This document shows positions 1 through 5,565 of a stretch of DNA of 5,594 nt, piece by piece. The DNA lies in NCBI GenBank assembly GCA_016303085.1, contig JAEDMI010000163.1:1-5594 (forward strand). The letters are read 5' to 3'. The notes under the pieces are model-generated. The model did not search any database. It was given only the letters and a program-made list of their open reading frames with translations, and was not told the DNA's origin. Every line of letters begins with the position of its first letter. Positions within the stretch are counted from its first letter, which is position 1. The stretch is from Acetatifactor sp. (lineage in GTDB: Bacteria > Bacillota > Clostridia > Lachnospirales > Lachnospiraceae). The translations under genes were made by a program, and so were the position numbers.

Positions 1-2
1 CC

Positions 3-449
3 CTTCCTATTGAGGACTTGAAGAGTCTGGGTGCTCTTTTCCATGTGGTGAATGATATCGAGAGAATCGGCGACCATGCGGAAAATGTGGCGGATGCTGC
101 GAAGCAACGCAGGGAGACAGGGGTCTCTTTCAGCAAAGATGCCCAGAGAGAACTTGGAGAAATGCTGGAGATGGTAAATAAAATTATCCAGTATTCCATG
201 GATATGTTTGCCAAGGGCGATGAGAGCCACATGCAGGAGGTTATCAAACTGGAGGATAAAGTTGATAATAAGGAGAAAGAACTGCAAAGGCTTCATGTAC
301 AGCGCCTGACAAAGGGCGAGTGCACGCCGGAAGCGGGAATGATTTTCTCGGATATTGCATCCGACTTGGAGAGAGTGGCAGACCATGCCACCAATATCGC
401 CTTTGCCATCATTGATGCGGAAAGGGAAGCGGAAGCCGCAGAGGTATAG
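3..449 (+). CDS. Na+/phosphate cotransporter family protein, PhoU-like C-terminal part (5' truncated)
   Basis: This is the last 148 residues of a longer protein; the frame is open to the window edge, so the start lies outside. Two PhoU-type helix motifs are visible: DIERIGDHAENVA (fragment residues 18-30) and DLERVADHATNIA (121-133). They lie about 100 residues apart and are separated by charged, helical, coiled-coil-like sequence. Such E-x-x-x-D motifs form the metal-binding bundle of PhoU proteins. The stretch before the second motif (GECTPEAGMIFSDIASDLERVADH) resembles the PhoU domain fused to Na/Pi-cotransporter II (NptA/YjbB-like) membrane proteins, so I favour that over a free-standing PhoU of about 215 residues. 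The membrane part would be upstream and cannot be seen. In that family the PhoU domain is cytoplasmic and thought to control phosphate flux. The gene ends in TAG, with no convincing terminator before the next promoter 30 bases on. Confidence 0.8.
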   Translation, partial: LPIEDLKSLGALFHVVNDIERIGDHAENVADAAKQRRETGVSFSKDAQRELGEMLEMVNKIIQYSMDMFAKGDESHMQEVIKLEDKVDNKEKELQRLHVQRLTKGECTPEAGMIFSDIASDLERVADHATNIAFAIIDAEREAEAAEV

Positions 450-478
450 TTTTATCGGAATTTTCCCGAGATTTGGGG

Positions 479-507
479 TTGACAGAATATATGCAGGACG
501 GTATAAT
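479..507 (+). promoter_or_regulatory. Consensus sigma-A promoter of the NlpC/P60 hydrolase gene
   Basis: The -35 box TTGACA (479-484) and the -10 box TATAAT (502-507) both match the consensus fully, with the ideal 17-bp spacer. The predicted start point is about 513-515, giving a leader of about 60 nt before the ATG at 575. Unregulated, this promoter should be strong, which makes the operator-like repeats just downstream notable. Confidence 0.85.
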
Positions 508-516
508 TTTATCTGA

Positions 517-544
517 TGTAACAATTCTGTAATGATTTTGTAAA
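517..544 (+). promoter_or_regulatory. Triple WalR-box-like direct repeat (TGTAAH, 11-bp period)
   Basis: Three hexamers lie in direct orientation with exact 5-nt spacers: TGTAAC (517-522), TGTAAT (528-533) and TGTAAA (539-544). The known WalR/YycF box of Firmicutes is TGTWAH-N5-TGTWAH, so both adjacent pairs match it fully. WalR controls cell-wall hydrolases, and the gene downstream is one. The repeats start within a few bases of the predicted transcription start, a place that suits repression rather than activation. The related response regulator PhoP binds a similar 11-bp repeat (TTHACA in the other orientation), but only the third hexamer fits that well. The assignment to WalR is inferred from motif and context. 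Confidence 0.65.
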
Positions 545-574
545 CAACTTTTCAAATTTAGAGGATAGAAAATA

Positions 575-1609
575 ATGAAAATTTTGAATCATAAGAAGCA
601 TCTTGCAATGGTTTCCGCGGGAATGGTACTTGCATTGTGCCTTGAACCCTTGCAGGTATCGGCTTCCGAGAGCATTATGCCCACAGCCGGAATTGCATCC
701 ATGCTTGAGGCAAGGCTTTCTACCGAAGAGTACATAGAGGTAGCCCAGCAGGCTCAGGGAGCTTTCTTTGGATATACAAACATCGGTATTGCCAATGTGG
801 GGAGCGGTAATCTGAATGTAAGAGAGACTCCTTCTACGAGCGGCAAGCTGGTGGGAAAGATGCCCAAGGATTCGGCGTGCGAGGTGTTGGAGACTGCGGA
901 TGGCTGGGCGCATATCAAATCAGGTGAGGTGGAGGGCTATGTCAGCCTTGACTATCTGCTTACGGGACCTGATGCAAAATTGAGGGCAATGGAACTTGTA
1001 CGCAAGGTGGTTGTCGTGAACGTGGACGGCTTGAATGTGAGAGACCAGCCCGGCACGGACAGTGCGGTACTGACTCAGGTTCCGCAGGGAGAGGAACTGG
1101 AATATGTGGAAACTCTGGACGGATGGATTATGGTGTCTATCGACGGAGAGAATGCTTATGTGTCTGCCGACTATGTGACGGTGGAGGAGAAATTGGATAC
1201 GGCAATTACCATGACCGAACTTCTGTATGGCGTGGGAGTGTCCGATGTCCGCGTGGAATTGGTGGAATACGCAAAACAGTTTTTGGGTAATCCTTATGTA
1301 TGGGGCGGAACCAGCCTGACAAAGGGTGCCGATTGCTCCGGCTTCGTTCTGAGTGTGTTTAAAAAGTACGGTGTCACGTTGAGCCATTCCTCCAGAGCGC
1401 AGGCAAATGAGGGCAAGAAGATTTCGGCATCCGAATTGCAGCCCGGCGACCTTGTATTTTATGCCAATAGTTCAGGCACCATTAACCACGTTGCACTCTA
1501 TATCGGCGGTGGGCAGGTAATACATGCCAGCAGCCCGAAGACCGGTATTAAAATCAGTAAGTACAATTATCGTACTCCGGTAAAATGTGTGGATATTCTT
1601 CAGGATTAA
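575..1609 (+). CDS. Secreted SH3 - NlpC/P60 (C40) peptidoglycan hydrolase
   Basis: The 344-residue protein has a Sec signal peptide: basic N-terminus KILNHKK, hydrophobic core at about 10-25, likely cleavage after VSA at residue 30. A helical stretch follows (about 40-65), then two bacterial SH3 (SH3_3-type) domains at about 70-131 and 143-202. Each SH3 domain carries the hallmark motif (NLNVRETPS and GLNVRDQPG). A C-terminal NlpC/P60 domain spans about 225-344. The expected catalytic residues are present: Cys254 in GADCSGF, His305 in INHVALYIG, and His317 in VIHASS as third polar residue. Family members cut peptide stems of peptidoglycan, typically the gamma-D-Glu to diamino-acid bond, with the SH3 domains binding the wall. 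The protein should act outside the membrane in wall growth or daughter-cell separation. The start is set by GAGGA (561-565) nine bases before ATG. The gene is probably monocistronic: its own promoter lies before it and a strong terminator after it. Confidence 0.93.
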   Translation: MKILNHKKHLAMVSAGMVLALCLEPLQVSASESIMPTAGIASMLEARLSTEEYIEVAQQAQGAFFGYTNIGIANVGSGNLNVRETPSTSGKLVGKMPKDSACEVLETADGWAHIKSGEVEGYVSLDYLLTGPDAKLRAMELVRKVVVVNVDGLNVRDQPGTDSAVLTQVPQGEELEYVETLDGWIMVSIDGENAYVSADYVTVEEKLDTAITMTELLYGVGVSDVRVELVEYAKQFLGNPYVWGGTSLTKGADCSGFVLSVFKKYGVTLSHSSRAQANEGKKISASELQPGDLVFYANSSGTINHVALYIGGGQVIHASSPKTGIKISKYNYRTPVKCVDILQD

Positions 1610-1614
1610 GAGAG

Positions 1615-1658
1615 TTCAGGCTGTTATCATGTTTGTAACAGCCTGAAAATTTTTGTTT
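1615..1658 (+). terminator. Intrinsic terminator of the NlpC/P60 gene
   Basis: A perfect 12-bp stem, TTCAGGCTGTTA (1615-1626) with TAACAGCCTGAA (1636-1647), encloses a 9-nt loop. It is followed by AATTTTTGTTT. It begins 5 bases after the stop codon at 1607-1609. Confidence 0.93.
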
Positions 1659-1684
1659 ACATTTATGATAAGATATGATATTAT
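1656..1684 (+). promoter_or_regulatory. Sigma-A promoter of rpsO-pnp
   Basis: The -35 box TTTACA (1656-1661) and -10 box TATTAT (1679-1684) are separated by 17 bp; each is one base off consensus. The predicted start is about 1690-1692, giving a leader of roughly 90 nt. The -35 box overlaps the end of the preceding terminator's T-tract, so the two transcription units meet with no spare sequence. Confidence 0.7.
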
Positions 1685-1700
1685 GAATCCGTGTGATTTA

Positions 1701-1750
1701 GCCGATGCTCAGCTTTCGGATACTCCAACCGTCGCTTAGTGTCAGGCGAT
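1701..1750 (+). promoter_or_regulatory. rpsO leader RNA, candidate S15 autoregulatory site
   Basis: The leader can form a stem GTCGCTT (1731-1737) with AGGCGAT (1744-1750), seven pairs closing a 6-nt loop. U1736-G1745 sits next to C1735-G1746, giving the G-U/G-C step that S15 recognises in 16S rRNA helix 22. Upstream, CCGA (1702-1705) can pair with TCGG (1716-1719), and the same CGG could instead pair with CCG at 1729-1731, so two folds compete. The second stem ends 17 bases before the GGAGG at 1768-1772. Several unrelated rpsO leader classes that bind S15 are known across bacteria. Assignment here rests on position and the pairing motif only. Confidence 0.5.
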
Positions 1751-1780
1751 TTCAAGAATATTTATATGGAGGAAAAGAAA

Positions 1781-2047
1781 ATGATTTCTAAGGAAAAGAA
1801 AACAGCAATCATGAACGAGTATGCCAGAACACCCGGCGATACCGGTTCACCCGAGGTGCAGGTAGCAGTCCTGACCGCAAGAATTCAGGAGCTCACCGAT
1901 CATTTGAAGGAGAATCCCAAGGATCATCATTCCCGCCGCGGTATGCTGAAGATGGTAGGTCAGAGACGTGGTCTTCTGGAGTACCTGAAGAGAAAGGATA
2001 TCGAGAGATACCGTGCTCTGATTGAGAAGCTTGGTCTGAGAAAGTAA
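1781..2047 (+). CDS. rpsO: 30S ribosomal protein S15
   Basis: The product has 88 residues, one fewer than E. coli S15, and is collinear with the family throughout. Landmarks are TGSPEVQ (21-27), the 16S rRNA-contacting HLKENPKDHHSRRG region (41-54) and QRRGLLEYLKRKD (61-73). S15 is a primary binder of the central domain of 16S rRNA and nucleates the small-subunit platform. The start is the ATG at 1781, eight bases after GGAGG (1768-1772); the in-frame ATG at 1766 overlaps that ribosome binding site and is not used. No terminator follows, so the gene is very likely co-transcribed with pnp, the classic rpsO-pnp order seen in many bacteria. It is probably autoregulated through its leader. Confidence 0.98.
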   Translation: MISKEKKTAIMNEYARTPGDTGSPEVQVAVLTARIQELTDHLKENPKDHHSRRGMLKMVGQRRGLLEYLKRKDIERYRALIEKLGLRK

Positions 2048-2179
2048 GATATTCAGTCTTAAAAAATTGTGTCAGAGTCATGGGAGCAGGCTGTCTTGCT
2101 TCCGTGTATTCTGGCACATTTGTGTATGGTGCTTTGTATATTACAGCAAAGCAGTCCGGTCAGACCGGCAGAAAAGTAT

Positions 2180-2195
2180 TGTTACCCGGGTAACA
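2180..2195. repeat. Perfect 16-bp palindrome
   Basis: TGTTACCCGGGTAACA is an exact palindrome of eight bases per arm with a central CG. As RNA it can fold as a 6-bp stem with a CCGG loop. As DNA it resembles the shape of LacI/GalR-family operators, which are even palindromes centred on CG. It sits inside the pnp leader and abuts the long hairpin, which favours an RNA role. The repeat is certain; its function is not. Confidence 0.7.
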
Positions 2196-2196
2196 C

Positions 2197-2275
2197 GGAG
2201 CAGAAGAAAGTCCCGAGACCGCTGAAAAGTATATGCGGGCATGTATTTTTCAGTAGTTTCGGTGCCTTCTGTTCC
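2197..2275 (+). ncRNA. Long imperfect hairpin in the pnp leader (candidate RNase III processing element)
   Basis: The 79 bases fold on themselves nearly end to end, with 34 pairs by hand count. Ten pairs join 2197-2206 with 2266-2275, followed by an AAA bulge (2207-2209). Two pairs, one mismatch and seven pairs (2213-2219 with 2256-2262) come next. After one further mismatch, fifteen continuous pairs (2221-2235 with 2240-2254) close a CGGG loop. Six pairs are G-U, which form in RNA but not DNA, so the structure makes most sense as a transcript. It ends 36 bases before the pnp ribosome binding site. In E. coli a long double-stranded stem in the pnp leader is cut by RNase III, and PNPase then destabilises its own message. 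The position and form here match, but homology is not shown. Confidence 0.6.
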
Positions 2276-2293
2276 TTTACAAATAAACATATA

Positions 2294-2305
2294 CCGCGAG
2301 AGCGG
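2294..2305 (+). other. Small GNRA-loop hairpin just before the pnp ribosome binding site
   Basis: CCGC (2294-2297) and GCGG (2302-2305) form four GC pairs around a GAGA loop, which fits the stable GNRA tetraloop class. It lies six bases before GGAGG at 2312-2316. It could insulate or expose the ribosome binding site, or dock elsewhere in the leader. This is a short element that can arise by chance. Confidence 0.4.
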
Positions 2306-2320
2306 CGGAACGGAGGAATT

Positions 2321-4411
2321 ATGTACAAGAGCTATGAAATGGAGCTTGCGGGACGTACACTGAAGGTTGATATTGACCGTGTAGGCAAGCAGGCAAACGG
2401 ATGTGCATTTATGCACTACGGCGATACGGTTGTACTTTGTACCGCAACCGCATCCGAAAAGCCCAGAGAAGGGATTGATTTCTTCCCTCTGAGCGTAGAG
2501 TATGAGGAGAAGATGTATGCAGTGGGAAAGATTCCCGGCGGCTTTAACAAGCGCGAGGGTAAGGCAAGCGAGAACGCTATCCTGACCAGCCGCGTTATCG
2601 ACAGACCCATGCGTCCCCTTTTCCCCAAGGATTATCGCAATGATGTAACTTTGAACAACATGGTTATGAGTGTAGACCCTGAGTGCCGTCCTGAGTTAGT
2701 GGCAATGATTGGTGCGGCAATCGCAACCTGCATTTCCGATATTCCCTTTGACGGTCCCTGTGCTATGACACAGGTAGGTATGGTTGACGGGGAATTTGTA
2801 ATCAATCCTTCCCAGGAGCAGTGGAAGACAGGTGATTTGAACCTGACTGTTGCTTCTACCAGAGAAAAGGTTATTATGATTGAGGCCGGTGCCAACGAAG
2901 TGCCGGAGGCTAAGATGATTGAGGCTATCTACAAAGCCCATGAAATCAACCAGACCATCATCGCTTTCATCGACAAAATCGTGGCAGAGTGCGGTAAGAA
3001 AAAGCATGAGTACACAAGCTGCGCAGTGCCTCAGGAAATGTTTGATGAGATGAAGAAGATTGTTACCCCCGAGGAGATGGAGGTAGCTGTATTTACCGAT
3101 GACAAGCAGACCCGAGAGGAAAATATCCGTGTCATTACAGAGAAGCTGGAGGAAGCATTTGCCGAGAAGGAGGAATGGCTGGCTATTCTGGGTGAGGCTG
3201 TCTACCAGTATGAGAAGAAGACTGTCCGCAAGATGATTCTGAAGGATCACAAGCGTCCCGACGGACGTGAGATTACCCAGATTCGTCCTCTGGCAGCGGA
3301 AGTTGACATTATCCCCCGTGTGCACGGCTCTGCAATGTTCACCCGCGGACAGACCCAGATTTGTAACGTATGTACCTTGGCTCCCCTCTCCGAGCAGCAG
3401 AAACTGGACGGACTGGACGAGAACGAGGTCAGCAAGAGATATATGCACCATTATAATTTCCCTTCCTACTCCGTAGGCGAGACAAAGCCCTCCAGAGGAC
3501 CCGGAAGACGTGAAATCGGTCATGGTGCACTGGCAGAGAGGGCATTAATTCCCGTGCTTCCCAGCGAAGAGGAATTCCCCTATGCAATCCGTACCGTGTC
3601 CGAGACCTTTGAGTCCAACGGTTCCACATCCATGGCTTCTACCTGCGCATCCTGTATGTCACTGATGGCGGCAGGCGTACCCATCAAGAAGATGGTTGCA
3701 GGTATCTCCTGCGGTCTGGTAACGGGCGACACCGACGATGATTTCGTACTGCTCACCGATATCCAGGGCCTTGAGGACTTCTTCGGAGACATGGACTTTA
3801 AGGTGACAGGTACCACAGAGGGTATCACCGCTATCCAGATGGATATTAAGATTCACGGATTGACAAGACCTATCGTGGAAGGTGCTATTGCAAGATGCCG
3901 CGATGCAAGACTTTTCATCATGGAAAATTGTATGAAGCCTGCCATTGCAGCTCCCAGACCTGAGGTTGGTCCTTACGCTCCCAAGATTATTTCCATCCAG
4001 ATTGACCCTGAGAGAATCGGTGATGTGGTTGGACAGAGAGGTAAGACCATCAACGAGATTATCGCCCGTACCGGTGTGAAGATTGATATTACCGATGACG
4101 GAAAGGTATCTGTATGCGGAACCGATAAAGAAATGATGGACAAGGCTGTTGAGATGATAAAGATTATCGTGACAGACTTTGAGGAAGGCCAGATTTTCAA
4201 GGGCAAGGTTGTCAGCATCAAGGAATTCGGCGCATTCATCGAGTTTGCACCCGGCAAGGAAGGAATGGTTCATATTTCCAAGATTGCAAGGGAGAGAATC
4301 AACCGCGTTGAAGATGTCCTGACTCTCGGCGATATGGTTACCGTTGTATGCCTGGGCAAGGACAAGATGGGAAGAATCAGTTTCTCCATGAAGGACGTAG
4401 CACAGCAGTAA
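2321..4411 (+). CDS. pnp: Polynucleotide phosphorylase (polyribonucleotide nucleotidyltransferase)
   Basis: The product has 696 residues, the usual family length, in the full order: RNase PH 1 (about 1-145), helical linker domain (about 150-300), RNase PH 2 (about 310-545), KH (about 555-617) and S1 (about 622-692). It degrades RNA 3' to 5' with phosphate, releasing nucleoside diphosphates, as a ring-shaped trimer in the cytoplasm. Visible landmarks are GFNKREGKAS (74-83, the family's FFKREGR segment), RVIDRPMRPLF (91-101), GSTSM (434-438, phosphate site) and the catalytic aspartates Asp486 and Asp492 in LEDFFGDMDFKVTG. GQRG (571-574) is the KH GXXG loop. The S1 domain carries FGAFIEFAPGKEGMVHIS. 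The start is the ATG at 2321, preceded by GGAGG (2312-2316) at a short 4-base spacing. The frame is open for 84 codons further upstream, but that part is unlike any PNPase and overlaps the structured leader. Confidence 0.98.
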   Translation: MYKSYEMELAGRTLKVDIDRVGKQANGCAFMHYGDTVVLCTATASEKPREGIDFFPLSVEYEEKMYAVGKIPGGFNKREGKASENAILTSRVIDRPMRPLFPKDYRNDVTLNNMVMSVDPECRPELVAMIGAAIATCISDIPFDGPCAMTQVGMVDGEFVINPSQEQWKTGDLNLTVASTREKVIMIEAGANEVPEAKMIEAIYKAHEINQTIIAFIDKIVAECGKKKHEYTSCAVPQEMFDEMKKIVTPEEMEVAVFTDDKQTREENIRVITEKLEEAFAEKEEWLAILGEAVYQYEKKTVRKMILKDHKRPDGREITQIRPLAAEVDIIPRVHGSAMFTRGQTQICNVCTLAPLSEQQKLDGLDENEVSKRYMHHYNFPSYSVGETKPSRGPGRREIGHGALAERALIPVLPSEEEFPYAIRTVSETFESNGSTSMASTCASCMSLMAAGVPIKKMVAGISCGLVTGDTDDDFVLLTDIQGLEDFFGDMDFKVTGTTEGITAIQMDIKIHGLTRPIVEGAIARCRDARLFIMENCMKPAIAAPRPEVGPYAPKIISIQIDPERIGDVVGQRGKTINEIIARTGVKIDITDDGKVSVCGTDKEMMDKAVEMIKIIVTDFEEGQIFKGKVVSIKEFGAFIEFAPGKEGMVHISKIARERINRVEDVLTLGDMVTVVCLGKDKMGRISFSMKDVAQQ

Positions 4412-4417
4412 AAAGGG

Positions 4418-4467
4418 AGCCTCCTGACCGTAATTATTTATCCGGCAGGAGGCTTTATCTGTTATTT
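4418..4467 (+). terminator. Intrinsic terminator after pnp (weak U-tract)
   Basis: The stem AGCCTCCTG (4418-4426) with CAGGAGGCT (4446-4454) gives nine perfect GC-rich pairs. Three more inner pairs (CCG 4428-4430 with CGG 4443-4445) are possible past a bulged A. The loop is AT-rich. It begins six bases after the pnp stop codon. The tail TTATCTGTTATTT is interrupted, so some readthrough into the acyltransferase gene is likely. Confidence 0.8.
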
Positions 4468-4483
4468 ACCGGGAGTGTTAAGA

Positions 4484-5536
4484 ATGAATAGAATAGTCAA
4501 ATATGATTTGCTGCGAATTATATCCTGTTTTGCAATTGTTTTATTGCATGTATCCAATGGATATTGGTATGTGGTGGATATTAACGGCAGTGATTTTACG
4601 ACGATGACCATTTATAACAGCTTTACCAGATTCGGGGTACCTGTATTTTTTATGTTGAGCGGGCTGTTCCTTTTAAATCCAGAGAAAGAATTGTCTGCTA
4701 AAAAATGGATATCAAAAATACTGAAACTTGCAGTGGGTTTTTATATCTGGTCCCTCTTTTATGCGTTTCAGAGTGTGATATATAATGGAGTTTTGCACGG
4801 ATGGGGGACTGTAACATCGGATATGTGGTCCAATGCCATAACCCGATTTATTAAAGGACATGGGCATATGTGGTTTCTGCTGGATTTACTGGGATTTTAT
4901 CTTCTGCTTCCGATTTTACGGAAGATATGTGAAGATATCAAAGTGACCGGATATTTTTTACTGTTGTGGGTTATCGTACGATTTCTGATTGCTACCGTGC
5001 TTCCGCAAATTGACGGCGGAGCAGTATATAGCTTTGTTGATCTGATGCATTTATATTTGCTGAACGGATATATAGGTTATTTCCTGGCGGGATATTATTT
5101 GGATAAAGTTCATATCCCTGTATTTATTAGGTGCCTGTTATATGCTTTGGGAGCGGGAGCACTCATTTTTACGATGGTGAGGACCTTAGCCGATTGCAGG
5201 ATGAGCTTGACTTATGACGACAGGTGGTTTAGCCCCAGCAACATAAATGTATTGATTCTCAGTATTTCGGTATTTGTATTTTTTAAGTATATAAAAGTGC
5301 CCCGAAGTATTGCTGAGGCAAAATGGATTACTGTCATGGCAAAAAGTTCTTTTTTTGTTTATATGGTACACACATTTATCATCGAAAAACTGGGATTGTT
5401 GGGAATTAAGGTAATAGCATATCCGGTGGCATTATCCATTCCTATAATGACTGTGGGTATTTTTGCAGTGGCTATGCTGGCAGGATGGGTGGTAGGTAAA
5501 ATTCCTGTAATAGGGAAATGGGTTACTTTTCAATAG
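4484..5536 (+). CDS. Acyltransferase-3 family integral membrane protein
   Basis: The 350-residue, very hydrophobic protein has about ten membrane helices, near residues 10-29, 47-64, 77-100, 128-147, 154-174, 184-206, 211-234, 252-270, 284-303 and 311-337. It opens with KYDLLRIISCFAIVLLHVS, the family's N-terminal motif with Arg11 and His22. Further matches are FGVPVFFMLSGLFLL (50-64), GHGHMWFLLDLLGFYLLLPIL (125-145) and a late SSFFVYMVHTFII (288-300). Members move acetyl or other acyl groups from the cytoplasm onto surface polysaccharides, lipids or small molecules; the substrate here cannot be told. The start is the ATG at 4484, eight bases after GGGAG (4471-4475); the GTG at 4475 overlaps that site. 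The gene is visibly AT-richer than pnp: hand counts give 19 of 60 GC in 4501-4560 and 34 of 60 in 3301-3360. Only 29 bases separate its start from the terminator stem, so it may rely on readthrough from pnp. Confidence 0.88.
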   Translation: MNRIVKYDLLRIISCFAIVLLHVSNGYWYVVDINGSDFTTMTIYNSFTRFGVPVFFMLSGLFLLNPEKELSAKKWISKILKLAVGFYIWSLFYAFQSVIYNGVLHGWGTVTSDMWSNAITRFIKGHGHMWFLLDLLGFYLLLPILRKICEDIKVTGYFLLLWVIVRFLIATVLPQIDGGAVYSFVDLMHLYLLNGYIGYFLAGYYLDKVHIPVFIRCLLYALGAGALIFTMVRTLADCRMSLTYDDRWFSPSNINVLILSISVFVFFKYIKVPRSIAEAKWITVMAKSSFFVYMVHTFIIEKLGLLGIKVIAYPVALSIPIMTVGIFAVAMLAGWVVGKIPVIGKWVTFQ

Positions 5537-5565
5537 AATAAAAATAATGATTTGAGGAGGTTTAT

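Larger units (their letters stand above)
2048..2320 (+). other. Structured rpsO-pnp intercistronic region (pnp leader), no gene
   Basis: These 273 bases hold no credible gene but many potential RNA stems. In order they are: GGAGCAGG (2083-2090) with CTTGCTTCC (2095-2103, one bulge); TGCTTTG (2130-2136) with CAAAGCA (2147-2153); CCGGT (2156-2160) with ACCGG (2164-2168); a 16-bp palindrome (2180-2195); the 34-pair hairpin (2197-2275); and CCGC-GAGA-GCGG (2294-2305). None is followed by a T-tract, so none looks like a terminator. I see no convincing promoter here. The region is best read as the untranslated leader of pnp within an rpsO-pnp transcript, where processing or regulation could separate the two messages. 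Confidence 0.6.

Noticed and set aside
454..468. TCGG...CCGA inverted repeat after the cotransporter gene as a terminator
   Set aside because: Only four pairs form around a 7-nt loop, with no T-tract after it; too weak to call.
1739..1780. Longer rpsO starts at 1739 (GTG) and 1766 (ATG)
   Set aside because: S15 proteins start at the equivalent of 1781. The ATG at 1766 overlaps the GGAGG that serves 1781, and 1739 lies in the loop of the leader stem.
2112..2126. TGGCAC resembling a sigma-54 -24 element before pnp
   Set aside because: The required GC of the -12 element is missing at the right distance.
2137..2142. TATATT as a -10 box for a separate pnp promoter
   Set aside because: No acceptable -35 box lies 16-18 bases upstream, and the hexamer sits in the loop of a stem.
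2069..2320. 84-codon in-frame upstream extension of pnp from a GTG at 2069
   Set aside because: The PNPase family N-terminus begins at the ATG at 2321, which has its own GGAGG. The extension has no family likeness and no evident ribosome binding site, and it covers the structured leader.
2696..3523. 275-codon open frame on the minus strand inside pnp
   Set aside because: It is antisense to the conserved PNPase coding sequence, with Leu/His/Ser-rich composition typical of a shadow frame and no promoter or ribosome binding site seen. The minus-strand frame at 3659-4273 is rejected for the same reason.
4475..4483. GTG start for the acyltransferase at 4475
   Set aside because: It overlaps the GGGAG ribosome binding site; the ATG at 4484 has proper spacing.
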